Positions 24,062 through 32,958 of a stretch of DNA of 48,120 bases are shown here, one piece after another. The translations under genes and the position numbers were made by a program. Source of the stretch: an uncultured Eubacteriales bacterium. Its GTDB lineage: Bacteria > Bacillota > Clostridia > Oscillospirales > Acutalibacteraceae. The notes below the pieces were generated by a model. That model was not told the DNA's origin. It was given only the letters and a program-made list of their open reading frames with translations, and searched no databases. The first letter of the stretch is position 1. Each line of letters begins with the position of its first letter. The stretch covers positions 1 to 48,120 of the forward strand of contig CAREUR010000007.1 of assembly GCA_948968885.1 (NCBI GenBank), given 5' to 3'.

Positions 24062-24487
24062 TTAAAAATTAATTCGCATGCTAAACACGTTAAACGGCAA
24101 CGGAGTGCGCATAAAAGTAAACGTGAGCAAAGCAAAAATAGAAAACACCGACGCAATAGCCAGCCAAATCAAGATGGAACGCGAGTATGCCTTTAAATTT
24201 TTGTTCGTGTGCCTTTTTAAAGACCAAAAAAAGATGAAAAACAAGTTCACAACGGGGATCATAAACAAAAGCTGAAGAAAAAAGAATTGGGCGGTAGTTA
24301 GCGGTTTGTTGTATTTATTTTCGCCCGTAGCATCGGGGTAACCGTCACCATAAAAATTGCTACTTGGCTGCATAGCTCCTTTTGTAGGCCTCTCTTTTTC
24401 TGGAATGCTCAGAGCAAAGCCACAATTAGGACATATTTTCGTTTCGGGAGGCAGATCCTTCCCGCAGTTTGTGCAAAACAAGTTCAT
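24062..24487 (-). CDS. Zinc-ribbon membrane protein
   Basis: A 141-residue protein. The N-terminus is a short zinc ribbon, MNLFCTNCGKDLPPETKIC followed by PNCG (two CxxC knuckles). A polar linker follows, then two membrane helices (FFFLQLLFMIPVVNLFFIFF and ILIWLAIASVFSIFALLTF) separated by a basic loop. I start at ATG 24487 because AAAAAGGAGG lies in front. Proteins of this build are common in Clostridia with no defined function. Confidence 0.78.
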   Translation of the reverse strand: MNLFCTNCGKDLPPETKICPNCGFALSIPEKERPTKGAMQPSSNFYGDGYPDATGENKYNKPLTTAQFFFLQLLFMIPVVNLFFIFFWSLKRHTNKNLKAYSRSILIWLAIASVFSIFALLTFTFMRTPLPFNVFSMRINF

Positions 24488-24515
24488 ATTCCTCCTTTTT
24501 GCCTTCTTTTTTATA

Positions 24516-24544
24516 ATTATAGCCTCATGCTTAAAATTTTTCAA
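24516..24544 (-). promoter_or_regulatory. Sigma-A-type promoter of the zinc-ribbon gene
   Basis: On the minus strand TTGAAA (24544-24539), 17 bases and TATAAT (24521-24516). Confidence 0.7.
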
Positions 24545-24579
24545 CAGAAAAAAATATAAAAAATTGTCTTAAAAAGTAG

Positions 24580-24607
24580 TTTTCAACGCGAGATTTTGTG
24601 GTATAAT
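24580..24607 (+). promoter_or_regulatory. Extended -10 promoter of the ECF S-component gene
   Basis: TATAAT (24602-24607) preceded by TGG, with a weak TTTTCA (24580-24585) 16 bases upstream. Confidence 0.5.
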
Positions 24608-24638
24608 ATCAACAATAAATGTGAAAAGGGTGAATGTT

Positions 24639-25190
24639 TTGAAAAGATCGAGTACGTATAATCTAGTCATGGCGAGCGTTATGGCCGCGTTTGTTCTTCT
24701 TACAACATTTTTGGGGATAACCATTCCAGTCGGCGGCACGAATATGACATTTCACCTTGGCAACATAACTTGCTTGCTGGCGGGGATTTTTCTAGGCCCT
24801 ATTTATGGCGGCTTTGCATCGGCGATCGGATCGGCTATTTTCGATATTTTGAACCCAATGTATATCTCTTCGCTGCCCTTCACGTTTGCGTTTAAGTTCC
24901 TTATGGCGTTCGTCTGCGGAACTATCGCGTACAGCAACAATAAAAACGGCGAGGACCGCATTTATAATATAGTCGGCGCAATCAGCGGCAGCCTGGTTTA
25001 TATGATCCTCAGAGCAATCAAGGCGCTGGTGATAAACTTATATTTTTTAAACATGGAGCCCCTGACCGCGCTACTGCTGATGATGAGCGGCTTAGTTGTT
25101 TCGCTGATAAAAACGGCGTTTACGGTGGGTGCCGTGGCGGTGTTGTTCCCGATTATGAGAGAAAAATTAAACGGCCGAAACTTGCAATAA
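24639..25190 (+). CDS. ECF transporter S component
   Basis: The substrate-binding membrane subunit of an energy-coupling-factor vitamin transporter, about 183 residues with six hydrophobic helices. Typical features are the MASVMAAFVLLTTFLGI first helix with small residues for T-component contact, HLGNITCLLAGIFLGPIYGG and FASAIGSAIFDI. Substrate not assignable; riboflavin-like or other COG4720 members are closest by eye. I start at TTG 24639 because AAAAGGGTG lies 8 bases upstream; a GTG at 24621 would add six residues. The shared A, A' and T subunits must be encoded elsewhere. Confidence 0.85.
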   Translation: MKRSSTYNLVMASVMAAFVLLTTFLGITIPVGGTNMTFHLGNITCLLAGIFLGPIYGGFASAIGSAIFDILNPMYISSLPFTFAFKFLMAFVCGTIAYSNNKNGEDRIYNIVGAISGSLVYMILRAIKALVINLYFLNMEPLTALLLMMSGLVVSLIKTAFTVGAVAVLFPIMREKLNGRNLQ

Positions 25191-25224
25191 AATATTTTTA
25201 AGCGAGGGGCAAGGAGATGCTTAA

Positions 25225-25473
25225 ATGGCGCTAGAATATAAATACGACACTCAGCTGCTGATAGAAGGCAACGGTCTTGATGAAGACAATATCCGTGCGC
25301 ATTTTACGAGCAAATTCGATGGCGACTGCCTTTTGGTGGTAGGTGACGAAAAATTGATAAAGGTGCACTATCACACCAACGAGCCCTGGCAAGTGTTGGA
25401 GTATTGCGCATCGGTGGGAGAAGTTTTTGATATAGTTATCGAAAACATGGCAAAGCAAGCGCAGTCAATGTGA
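25225..25473 (+). CDS. Stand-alone FakA/DAK-kinase middle-domain-like protein
   Basis: An 82-residue protein resembling the middle domain of the FakA/YloV family of fatty-acid kinases (the part between the DhaL-type ATP domain and the C-terminal domain). YDTQLLIEGNGLDEDNIRAH, CLLVVGDEKLIKVHYHTNEP and VLEYCASVGEVFDIVIENM match that domain end to end. There is no kinase domain beside it, and the frame has its own start, stop and terminator, so it looks like a deliberate single-domain gene rather than debris. It may be cotranscribed with the ECF gene 34 bases upstream. Role unknown. Confidence 0.72.
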   Translation: MALEYKYDTQLLIEGNGLDEDNIRAHFTSKFDGDCLLVVGDEKLIKVHYHTNEPWQVLEYCASVGEVFDIVIENMAKQAQSM

Positions 25474-25481
25474 GCAAAAGG

Positions 25482-25528
25482 AAACACACCCTTAAGCGAG
25501 AGCGCGCTTAAAGGTGTGTTTTTTGTTT
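25482..25528. terminator. Strong bidirectional terminator
   Basis: AAACACACC-x-TTAAGCG pairs with CGCTTAA-x-GGTGTGTTT, followed by TTTTGTTTT. It separates the convergent FakA-like and symporter genes. Confidence 0.88.
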
Positions 25529-25539
25529 TATTTATAAAT

Positions 25540-26727
25540 TTAGTTTTTATTGAAAATTTTTCGGTTGAATGTGTCCAAAATAACGGCAATTGAGCCGTCG
25601 CCACAAACGTTGCAAGCTGTACCAAAGCCGTCTTGCGCAACATGCAATGCGATGATTAGCGAAAGCATTGCGCCATCGAAACCCAAAATAGACTGCAATA
25701 TGCCAGAAGCCGCTAAGATAGCTCCGCAAGGAACCCCGGGCGCTGCGACCATCATGATGCCTAAGATCATCATAAATGGCAGCATAACTGAAAATTCGAT
25801 AGGTTTATCGCTAACGAGCATTACAGCAACCGAGCAAGCCGTAATGGAAATCACGCTGCCGGAAAGATGTATGGTAGAGCAAAGTGGCAACACGAAGTCT
25901 GCAATGCTCGAAGAGACGCCGTTCTTTTTAGAGCAGTCGATGGTTATAGGAATGACGGCGACGGAAGACTGCGTGGCAATGGCAGATAAATAGGCCGGAA
26001 TCATGTTTTTGAGGAGTTTAATCGGGTTTTTGCGAGCGATAATCCCGGCGATAAAATATTGAATAAACAAAGTGGCAGCATGCAGTACGATTATTGCGAC
26101 GAAGACCTTGGAGAATACTAAAAGAATTTTAAAAACTTGGCCAGAGGCCGTCATTTTGGCAAAAATTCCGAGTGCATACAGTGGCAACACCGGAACAATC
26201 AGCTTTTGCACCATTATATTTATGATTTCGTGAAATTCATCGAACACGCCTTTTATGTACGTTGATTTTATTGAGGAGATGCCGATTCCGAGGATGAACG
26301 CCAGGATGAGTGCTGGAACAACGTCCATAATTGGTGAGATGTCGATTTGCGATAACTGAGAAAAAACCGATCCGGTGGGCGTTGAGATGGACTCAAAAAT
26401 ATTGTTTGGGATGCCGGTTAAAAACTGGGGAAACAACCGAGTTGCCGTAAAGTAGGACAAAAACGCTGCGCAGACCATAAATATATACGAGATGCAAGTC
26501 GTGATGCCAAGCATTTTGCCAGAGGACTCCAAAGAGCTGATCCCCTTGGTGACAAAGGCGATGATTATAAGCGGAATCGAAAAGTTTAGCAGCTTGCTTA
26601 TGACTATATTTATCGCGATGAAAAATTCGGTAATTTCGTATGGCAGAAAAGTTCCGACCAAAACACCCAGCAAAATTGCCAGCACGATTTTTATGAGCAA
26701 TTTATATTTCTTTAAAAGCAAATTCAT
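25540..26727 (-). CDS. Dicarboxylate/amino acid:cation symporter (SDF/DAACS family)
   Basis: A 395-residue secondary transporter of the sodium:dicarboxylate symporter family. Hydrophobic helices fill the length. Hairpin 1 region TATQSSVAVIP-type sequence appears as AIATQSSVAVIPITID, and the late substrate/sodium site reads HVAQDGFGTACNVCGDGSIA, where most members have NVTGD. The Cys in place of Thr is unusual but conservative. The start is ATG 26727 after GGAGGAATTATC. Substrate (Glu, Asp, Ser/Thr or dicarboxylate) cannot be told from the sequence. Confidence 0.9.
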   Translation of the reverse strand: MNLLLKKYKLLIKIVLAILLGVLVGTFLPYEITEFFIAINIVISKLLNFSIPLIIIAFVTKGISSLESSGKMLGITTCISYIFMVCAAFLSYFTATRLFPQFLTGIPNNIFESISTPTGSVFSQLSQIDISPIMDVVPALILAFILGIGISSIKSTYIKGVFDEFHEIINIMVQKLIVPVLPLYALGIFAKMTASGQVFKILLVFSKVFVAIIVLHAATLFIQYFIAGIIARKNPIKLLKNMIPAYLSAIATQSSVAVIPITIDCSKKNGVSSSIADFVLPLCSTIHLSGSVISITACSVAVMLVSDKPIEFSVMLPFMMILGIMMVAAPGVPCGAILAASGILQSILGFDGAMLSLIIALHVAQDGFGTACNVCGDGSIAVILDTFNRKIFNKN

Positions 26728-26831
26728 TTTGATAATTCCTCCAATCTTCAAAATTATGAGCCGCAATTTAGCCAAGAATGCGAACGCACAGACAAAAGTT
26801 ACTTAACCCATTTTAAATACATAATAAAGGG

Positions 26832-26860
26832 AATATACCACATTTTCCACAAAAAGTCAA
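26832..26860 (-). promoter_or_regulatory. Sigma-A-type promoter of the symporter gene
   Basis: On the minus strand TTGACT (26860-26855), 17 bases and TATATT (26837-26832). The leader is about 100 bases with no recognised riboswitch. Confidence 0.68.
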
Positions 26861-26911
26861 ACCGATGACTGCTTGAGCTATTTGAGACGATCCTTTTTGG
26901 CGAGCGTACGC

Positions 26912-26940
26912 TTGAAAAAGTTTACTCAAAATGATAAAAT
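26912..26940 (+). promoter_or_regulatory. Sigma-A-type promoter of the recJ-rel unit
   Basis: TTGAAA (26912-26917), 17 bases and TAAAAT (26935-26940), 17 bases before the recJ start, so the leader is nearly absent. Confidence 0.65.
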
Positions 26941-26957
26941 TAACTGGATTTTAAACG

Positions 26958-29024
26958 ATGAAGTGGGTGCGCGTTTTGAGACTGAAAAACTGGAGCCTGT
27001 CGGCGCTTAACAAAGCTAACGCTGAGCGAATAGCCTGCGAAAATGACATACCTTATTTTTTAGCGATGATGCTGGATGTACGGCACATTGTGGACCAAAA
27101 GGACATCGCAGAGCTGCTTTTGGACGAGGCGAAATTTTCGGACCCCTTTGAGTTTATGGACATGGACAAAGCTGTTGCGCGGGTCAAGGCTGCGATTGAT
27201 AGCTGTGAGAAAATCTGCGTTTATGGGGATTACGACGCGGATGGCGTTACTTCGACGGCTTTGATGTATTTGTACCTAGAGAATTGCGGTGCGAACGTGA
27301 CTTATTATATTCCGGATAGAAACGGCGAGGGCTATGGCTTAAACGTCACAGCTATTGATAAGCTCCACAACGAGGGCGTTGCGCTGATTATTACGGTTGA
27401 CAACGGGATTTCGGCTTTTAATGAGGTTGCGCACGCGAAGTCTTTGGGGATGGACACGGTTATCACGGATCACCACCAGCCGCCAGAAGTTTTGCCAGAC
27501 GCGGTCGCTGTGGTTGACCCGCACAGAAGTGGCTGCCAAAGTGCATTTAAAGATTTGGCGGGTGTTGGAGTGGTTTTTAAGCTGATTTGCGCTTTGGAGG
27601 ACCCGGCGGCGGACGTTGAATTCGTTTTGGAGAATTATTCAGACTTGATTTTGATTGGCACTATTGGCGACGTTGTCCCGCTGACTGGGGAGAATCGAGC
27701 GCTGGTGAAGAAAGGGCTGCGGTACATTAAAAACACGAATAATTTTGGCGTGCAAGAGATTTTAACCACGGCAAAGCTTGCCGATAAGCCCGTCAGTTCT
27801 GCGAGTGTGGCTTTTAGTGTGGTGCCGAGGATTAATGCGGCGGGGCGGCTGAGCTCTGCTGGTAAGCTGGTTGAGCTGTTGACGACTGAAGATCTAGCAA
27901 AAGCTCAAGAGATCGCCATTTTAGTGGAAAACGATAACATTAAGCGCAAAGAGATTGAAAATGAGATTCTGTTGCAGACAGAGGCGCTTTTGAAAAGCGA
28001 GCCAGAGCGGGTTTATCAACGGGTGCTGATTGTTGAAGGAGAGGGCTGGCATCCGGGCGTTATTGGGATTGTTGCGGCGAGGCTGTTAGAAAGATACGGA
28101 AAACCGACTGTTGTGATCTCTCTGATGGGTGATGTTGCTCGGGGTTCGTGCCGGAGCGTGGAGGGATTCTCTTTATATGAGGCGATTAAAAGCTGCAGCA
28201 CATATTTGATTAGATTTGGTGGGCATCCGCTGGCTGCAGGGTTTGAACTGAAGTCTTCGGACTTAGCGCGGTTTAAGGGCGATATTAACAGTTTTGCCAA
28301 GAATTTTGGCGAGATGCCGTGCTTAAATTTAAACATAGACTGCAAGCTGAATCCAGAAGCCATCAGCTTGGACTTGGTCGCTCAGCTGGCGCCCATGGCC
28401 CCTTTTGGCAAGGACAATCCCGAGTTTACCTTTGGGCTTTACAGTATGAAAATTTGCGATATTAAGTTTGTGGGCGCGGAGAAAAATCATCTGCGGCTGA
28501 CGGTGAGTCGCGGAAGCCAGCAGATCTCCGCTGTTAAATTTTTTATAACCCAGCAGGAGTTTTGCTATGAGTTGGGCGATGAAATTGATATCGCGGTTAA
28601 GTTGTCGAAGTCGCAGTACAAGGGGCAGGACAGCTTGACTTTGATCATTGAGGATATCAAATTTTCGGCTGTGGATAATAAAGTTTTGATCGATGAGCAG
28701 CGAATTTATGAGGCGGTTAAGCGAAATGAGCCGGTTGCGGCGGATATTTTGCAGCGGCATGTTCCGAATCGGGATGATTTTTCGGCTCTATACAGATTTT
28801 TGAAGGCAAAAAGCCCGATTAGTGTGGATATATCGGTGCTTTGTTATAGATTGAGAAATTTTAACATCAGCTTGTGCAAGCTGCTTTTTATGCTGGATGC
28901 TATGGCGGAATGCGGGCTTATAACTGTTTGCGCGAACGCGGATATGTATTTTATTGAGGTGTGCGCGGTGAGTGGAAAGGTGGACCTTGAATCTTCGGGT
29001 GTTATGAAAATTTTGAGGAAATGA
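26958..29024 (+). CDS. recJ: Single-stranded-DNA-specific exonuclease RecJ
   Basis: A 5'-3' exonuclease of recombination and mismatch repair, DHH family, 688 residues. The DHH domain (about 85-250) shows VYGDYDADGVTSTALMY (motif I), ITVDNGISA (motif II) and VITDHHQPPE (motif III DHH). The DHHA1 domain around 370-470 contains GGHPLAAGFEL, and an OB-fold region follows. A C-terminal ~100-residue winged-helix-like extension is seen in some Firmicute RecJ proteins. rel starts 9 bases after the stop. Confidence 0.95.
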   Translation: MKWVRVLRLKNWSLSALNKANAERIACENDIPYFLAMMLDVRHIVDQKDIAELLLDEAKFSDPFEFMDMDKAVARVKAAIDSCEKICVYGDYDADGVTSTALMYLYLENCGANVTYYIPDRNGEGYGLNVTAIDKLHNEGVALIITVDNGISAFNEVAHAKSLGMDTVITDHHQPPEVLPDAVAVVDPHRSGCQSAFKDLAGVGVVFKLICALEDPAADVEFVLENYSDLILIGTIGDVVPLTGENRALVKKGLRYIKNTNNFGVQEILTTAKLADKPVSSASVAFSVVPRINAAGRLSSAGKLVELLTTEDLAKAQEIAILVENDNIKRKEIENEILLQTEALLKSEPERVYQRVLIVEGEGWHPGVIGIVAARLLERYGKPTVVISLMGDVARGSCRSVEGFSLYEAIKSCSTYLIRFGGHPLAAGFELKSSDLARFKGDINSFAKNFGEMPCLNLNIDCKLNPEAISLDLVAQLAPMAPFGKDNPEFTFGLYSMKICDIKFVGAEKNHLRLTVSRGSQQISAVKFFITQQEFCYELGDEIDIAVKLSKSQYKGQDSLTLIIEDIKFSAVDNKVLIDEQRIYEAVKRNEPVAADILQRHVPNRDDFSALYRFLKAKSPISVDISVLCYRLRNFNISLCKLLFMLDAMAECGLITVCANADMYFIEVCAVSGKVDLESSGVMKILRK

Positions 29025-29033
29025 GACGGTTGA

Positions 29034-31229
29034 ATGAAGGCTTTTTATAACGATTACGAGCAGCTGAAAGAGGATATGGCGACTTGTAACAAAAGTTTTG
29101 ATTTGGATCTTATTGACAAGGCCTACAATGCGGCGATTAAGGCGCATGAGTCGCAGAAGCGTGTGTCGGGGATTCCTTATATTCTGCACCCGACGTCGGT
29201 TGCGTGCATCTTGGTGGAGCTGGGAATGGACACGCAGTCCATTGTTGCGGCGCTTTTGCATGACGTTGTTGAGGACACCTCTTACACCATTTCGGACATA
29301 GAAAAGGCCTTCGGGTCGGAGATTGCCAACTTGGTTGACGGCGTTACGAAGCTTGAGAAGATTCCGTTTTTTTCGCAAGAAGAGCAGCAGGCCGAGAATT
29401 TTAGGAAGATGCTCATAGCCATGTCGGAGGATATCCGGGTTATAATTATAAAGCTTGCCGACAGACTGCATAATATGCGGACGATTGGTTGCTTGGACCC
29501 TCAGAAAAGGCGCGACAAAGCCCGAGAAAACATGGATGTCTATGCTCCAATCGCGCACCGGTTGGGAATTCGGATGATAAAAGAAGAGCTGGAGGATTTA
29601 TCGCTAAAGTACCTTGACCCGATTGCGTACAAGGAGATCGAGAACGAGCTGGAGCTTGGGAAGGACGACCGGGAGCACCTTTTGGCGATTATAAAGGGGC
29701 GGATAGAGCAAAAACTGGCGCCGGTTATAAAGGACTTGCACCTTGAGGGCCGCGTGAAGAGCATTAATGGGATATATCGCAAGATGTTTATTAAGAATCA
29801 CCTTATGGAGGAGATTTACGACATTTACGCGGTGCGCGTTATTGTGGACACTGTTACGGACTGCTACAACACTCTGGGCGTTATTCACGAGGCTTTTCAG
29901 CCGATTCCTAACCGGTTTAAGGATTACATCTCTACGCCGAAGCCGAACATGTATCAGTCGCTGCACACTACGGTTATTGGCAAGGAAGGGATCCCTTTTG
30001 AAGTCCAGATACGGACTTGGGAGATGCATCATACGGCGGAATATGGCGTTGCGGCCCACTGGAAGTACAAACTTGGCCTTAAGGGGCGCAAGGATCCGCT
30101 TGAGGACAGCTTGCTTTGGATTCGAAATATGCTTGAGAATCAGAGCGAAAACGGCGATGCTGGCGATATCGTTAGGATGATAAAGTCGGACTTGGTGCCG
30201 GAGGAAGTTTTTGTTCTGACGCCGAGAGGAGACGTTATAAACCTGCCGATGGGCGCCACGGTTATAGATTTTGCGTACGCGATACACACAGAAGTTGGAA
30301 ATCATATGGTGGGCGCGAAGGTGGACAAACGGATAGTTCCGATTGACTATCGGGTGAAGACGGGGCAGATTGTCGAGGTCTTGACTACAAAGGAGAGAGG
30401 GCGCGGGCCGAGCAGAGATTGGCTGAAGATTGTTAAGACGAGCGAGGCAAGAAGCAAGATTCGGCAGTGGTTTAAGCGTGAGCGCCGCGAAGAGAATTTG
30501 ATTCAAGGAAAAGGCGAGGTAGAAAGAGAGTTTGAACGGGTTGGAATTAGGCTAAGCGAAGCGAAATTGAAGGAATTCTTGCTGCGTGTTGCTAAGAAGC
30601 ACCGGTATGAGACGGTAGAGAAATTTTACGAAGCGGTGGGGTATGGCGGGATTTTGCTGAGCCGAATAATGCCGCAGGTCAAGGATGAGTATAATAAACT
30701 GAAGCTTAAAGACAAGGCCTTGGTGGAGGAAAATTTGCTGGGCAAAAAGGCCACGACCACTGCTAGCAAAAAGCCGAAGGCAAAGGGCGTGGTTATTGAC
30801 GGGATTGACAATTGCCTTGTAAAATTCTCTAAGTGCTGCAATCCTATTCCTGGCGACGAGATTATCGGATTTATTACCAGGGGGACGGGAGTTTCTTTGC
30901 ACAAGAGGAACTGCTTTAATGTGCCGGGGGACATCAAAAAGTCCGCCGAGCCCGACAGATGGGTGAGTGCGCACTGGGCAAATGGCTCTAAAGAAGAGTT
31001 TAACTCGGATATAAAAATTCTGGCTATTGATAAAGCCAGCATAATCGCGGAGATTACCATGCAGATTTCTTACATGCATGTGGAGATACAGTCGTTTAAG
31101 CTTAACAAGGTTAAGGACGGGCGGTCTCGAATTTACATGTCCATATTGGTCAAGAATATGGAGCATTTGAAGTCGGTGATGGCGAAAATTTCAAAAATAA
31201 ATGGCGTAATATCGGTCGAAAGGTCATAA
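29034..31229 (+). CDS. rel: Bifunctional (p)ppGpp synthetase/hydrolase (Rel)
   Basis: The long RSH enzyme of the stringent response, 731 residues. The N-terminal HD hydrolase is intact (ALLHDVVEDT, His76-Asp77, plus KLADRLHNMRT). The synthetase domain has YDIYAVRVIVDTVTDCYNTL and PKPNMYQSLHTTVIG. TGS (FVLTPRGDVINLPMGATVIDF), a zinc-finger/CC region (VKFSKCCNPIPGDEIIGF) and a C-terminal ACT domain complete it. With both active sites present it should make and degrade (p)ppGpp. recJ-rel-MBL order is familiar from Clostridia. Confidence 0.96.
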   Translation: MKAFYNDYEQLKEDMATCNKSFDLDLIDKAYNAAIKAHESQKRVSGIPYILHPTSVACILVELGMDTQSIVAALLHDVVEDTSYTISDIEKAFGSEIANLVDGVTKLEKIPFFSQEEQQAENFRKMLIAMSEDIRVIIIKLADRLHNMRTIGCLDPQKRRDKARENMDVYAPIAHRLGIRMIKEELEDLSLKYLDPIAYKEIENELELGKDDREHLLAIIKGRIEQKLAPVIKDLHLEGRVKSINGIYRKMFIKNHLMEEIYDIYAVRVIVDTVTDCYNTLGVIHEAFQPIPNRFKDYISTPKPNMYQSLHTTVIGKEGIPFEVQIRTWEMHHTAEYGVAAHWKYKLGLKGRKDPLEDSLLWIRNMLENQSENGDAGDIVRMIKSDLVPEEVFVLTPRGDVINLPMGATVIDFAYAIHTEVGNHMVGAKVDKRIVPIDYRVKTGQIVEVLTTKERGRGPSRDWLKIVKTSEARSKIRQWFKRERREENLIQGKGEVEREFERVGIRLSEAKLKEFLLRVAKKHRYETVEKFYEAVGYGGILLSRIMPQVKDEYNKLKLKDKALVEENLLGKKATTTASKKPKAKGVVIDGIDNCLVKFSKCCNPIPGDEIIGFITRGTGVSLHKRNCFNVPGDIKKSAEPDRWVSAHWANGSKEEFNSDIKILAIDKASIIAEITMQISYMHVEIQSFKLNKVKDGRSRIYMSILVKNMEHLKSVMAKISKINGVISVERS

Positions 31230-31249
31230 TAAAAAGGGGACGCATTTTT

Positions 31250-31870
31250 ATGGTAGTTGTGAAAATTTTTAAGGTGGGGCCGCTAGAGACAAATTGCTAT
31301 TTGGTGACTGATGCTAGCACGAAAAAGTCTGCGATTATAGATCCGGGCGGGATTTCTGCGAAGTTGGATGAGGCAATTAATGCGGTGGGCGTTGAGAATA
31401 TCGAGTATATCCTCCTGACGCACGGGCACTTTGACCACATAAGAAAGGCGCCAAGGTACAAGAAGCTAAGGGGGGCAACGCTGGCGATAGGCAAAAACGA
31501 AGCGGAGTTTACTAAAGATCGGCACCTTAATCTTTGCCGGATCCCGATGGAGGCGTTTGAAGCGGACGCTTTGCTAAACGACGGGGACCTTATTAAACTG
31601 GGCGATTTGAGCATACAGGTAATTGAGACGCCCGGCCACACTAGGGGAGGCGTTTGCTTTGTTGTTAACGACTGCATTTTTACTGGTGACACGATTATGA
31701 AGGGGACGTTTGGCCGATGCGACCTAGAGACAGGCGACTTTGAGCAAATGGGCAAGTCTTTGGAGAAGATTTTTGCGTTGCCGGGCGATTATAAAATTTA
31801 CCCCGGGCATGGCGAGACGTCTACACTGGCCGCGGAGAGAGCGAATAATTCATATAACAAGAGGGTTTGA
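31250..31870 (+). CDS. MBL-fold metallo-hydrolase (glyoxalase II-like)
   Basis: A 206-residue metallo-beta-lactamase-fold hydrolase of the hydroxyacylglutathione-hydrolase-like group. Metal ligands are visible: LTHGHFDHI (HxHxDH), the His in ETPGHTRGG, Asp in IFTGDTI and His in YPGHGETST. The substrate is unknown; glyoxalase II activity is only a family suggestion. It starts 20 bases after rel and is likely in the same operon. Confidence 0.92.
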   Translation: MVVVKIFKVGPLETNCYLVTDASTKKSAIIDPGGISAKLDEAINAVGVENIEYILLTHGHFDHIRKAPRYKKLRGATLAIGKNEAEFTKDRHLNLCRIPMEAFEADALLNDGDLIKLGDLSIQVIETPGHTRGGVCFVVNDCIFTGDTIMKGTFGRCDLETGDFEQMGKSLEKIFALPGDYKIYPGHGETSTLAAERANNSYNKRV

Positions 31871-31927
31871 AATATATTAGAAGGCGCGGTGTCGTGCAGA
31901 TTATGAAGAAGACGAGGTGCAGTTTTT

Positions 31928-32872
31928 ATGGCAGATTTTGAAAATGGCTTGCAAAGGGGCGGCTGGACGCTATCTGAGATAAACGAGCGGGCCCAAAGGC
32001 ATCCGGAAGAATTTGTGCTAGAGGCGGAAGAGGCGTTTGCGGTGCAGATTAGGGAAACCGTAGACAAAATTGAGAAACGCCGGCCGGAATGCAAAATTTT
32101 GATGGTGTCGGGGCCTTCTTCTAGCGGAAAGACCACCACTGCTAACATGATCAAGGATGAGCTGATGCGCCGGGACATCTGGAGCACGGTGATATCGCTT
32201 GATGACTTTTATGTTGGGATCGCGAGGCTGCCTTTGCTAAAGGACGGCGGCAAGGACTTCGAGTCTATTGATGGGCTGGACATTGAGCAGGTAAAAAAGT
32301 CGATAAAAGGCATTGTTTATGAGGGTTTTTGCGATATGCCGATATACGATTTTTCGACCATGGCGCCGTCTTCTGAGCGTAGGCAGATAAAGTTGCCAGA
32401 AAATGGCATGATAATAATAGAGGGACTGCACGCGCTAAACCCGGTGATTACCGAAGGGCTGCCGTTGGACAGCATTTTTAAAATTTATGTAAGCGTTGAA
32501 AATGACGTGCAGCTTGGCGGCGAGAAGGTTATTCACCCAACGTCAATACGGCTGACGAGACGCGTTTTGCGAGACTTTTATTTTCGCGACACCGAAGCGG
32601 TAAGGACTATCCTGATGTGGAACAACGTTTGTCGGGGCGAAAACCTCTATATAAAGCCGCTTAAGGAGCAGAGCAACGTTGCACTAAATTCGTTCCATGC
32701 GTACGAGCTCTGTGTGATGGCGACGCCGATGATTGAGCTGTGCGCCGATGTCACGGAGGATCTGGACGTTTATGAGGCGATAAAAAGGCTCGAGAAAAAG
32801 CTTGACATGTTTGAAAGGCTCGATAAAAGCGTGGTGCCGCCAACCTCGCTGCTAAAGGAATTTTTAAAATGA
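31928..32872 (+). CDS. Uridine kinase-like nucleoside kinase
   Basis: A 314-residue P-loop kinase. An N-terminal ~55-residue helical segment comes first, then Walker A GPSSSGKTTTANMI near residues 62-75, ISLDDFYVG (substrate-side Asp), YDFSTM (Walker-B-side substrate loop) and IIEGLHALNP. This is the phosphoribulokinase/uridine kinase family in the larger Clostridial form, which elsewhere is sometimes fused to a TGS/threonyl-tRNA-synthetase-like N-terminal part; that part is absent. Substrate probably a nucleoside, unproven. End of the recJ-rel-MBL unit. Confidence 0.85.
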   Translation: MADFENGLQRGGWTLSEINERAQRHPEEFVLEAEEAFAVQIRETVDKIEKRRPECKILMVSGPSSSGKTTTANMIKDELMRRDIWSTVISLDDFYVGIARLPLLKDGGKDFESIDGLDIEQVKKSIKGIVYEGFCDMPIYDFSTMAPSSERRQIKLPENGMIIIEGLHALNPVITEGLPLDSIFKIYVSVENDVQLGGEKVIHPTSIRLTRRVLRDFYFRDTEAVRTILMWNNVCRGENLYIKPLKEQSNVALNSFHAYELCVMATPMIELCADVTEDLDVYEAIKRLEKKLDMFERLDKSVVPPTSLLKEFLK

Positions 32873-32876
32873 GCGC

Positions 32877-32900
32877 GCAAATTGCAGAATTTGCTTGATT
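32877..32900 (+). terminator. Weak terminator overlapping the queT promoter
   Basis: GCAAATT pairs with AATTTGC around 4 bases, followed by TTGATTTTT. It covers the -35 box of the next promoter. Confidence 0.4.
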
Positions 32901-32910
32901 TTTGTATAAT
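32882..32910 (+). promoter_or_regulatory. Sigma-A-type promoter of queT
   Basis: TTGCAG (32882-32887), 17 bases and TATAAT (32905-32910). The short leader contains a 5-bp hairpin at 32923-32938 whose loop is too small for a preQ1-I aptamer. Confidence 0.65.
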
Positions 32911-32958
32911 AATGGAGTACCATGGTCTGGGCTGACCAGTAAATTTGAGGAGATTAAA

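Noticed and set aside
32911..32958. preQ1-I riboswitch before queT
   Set aside because: The only hairpin has a 6-base loop, too short for the aptamer pseudoknot, and the A-rich tail is missing.
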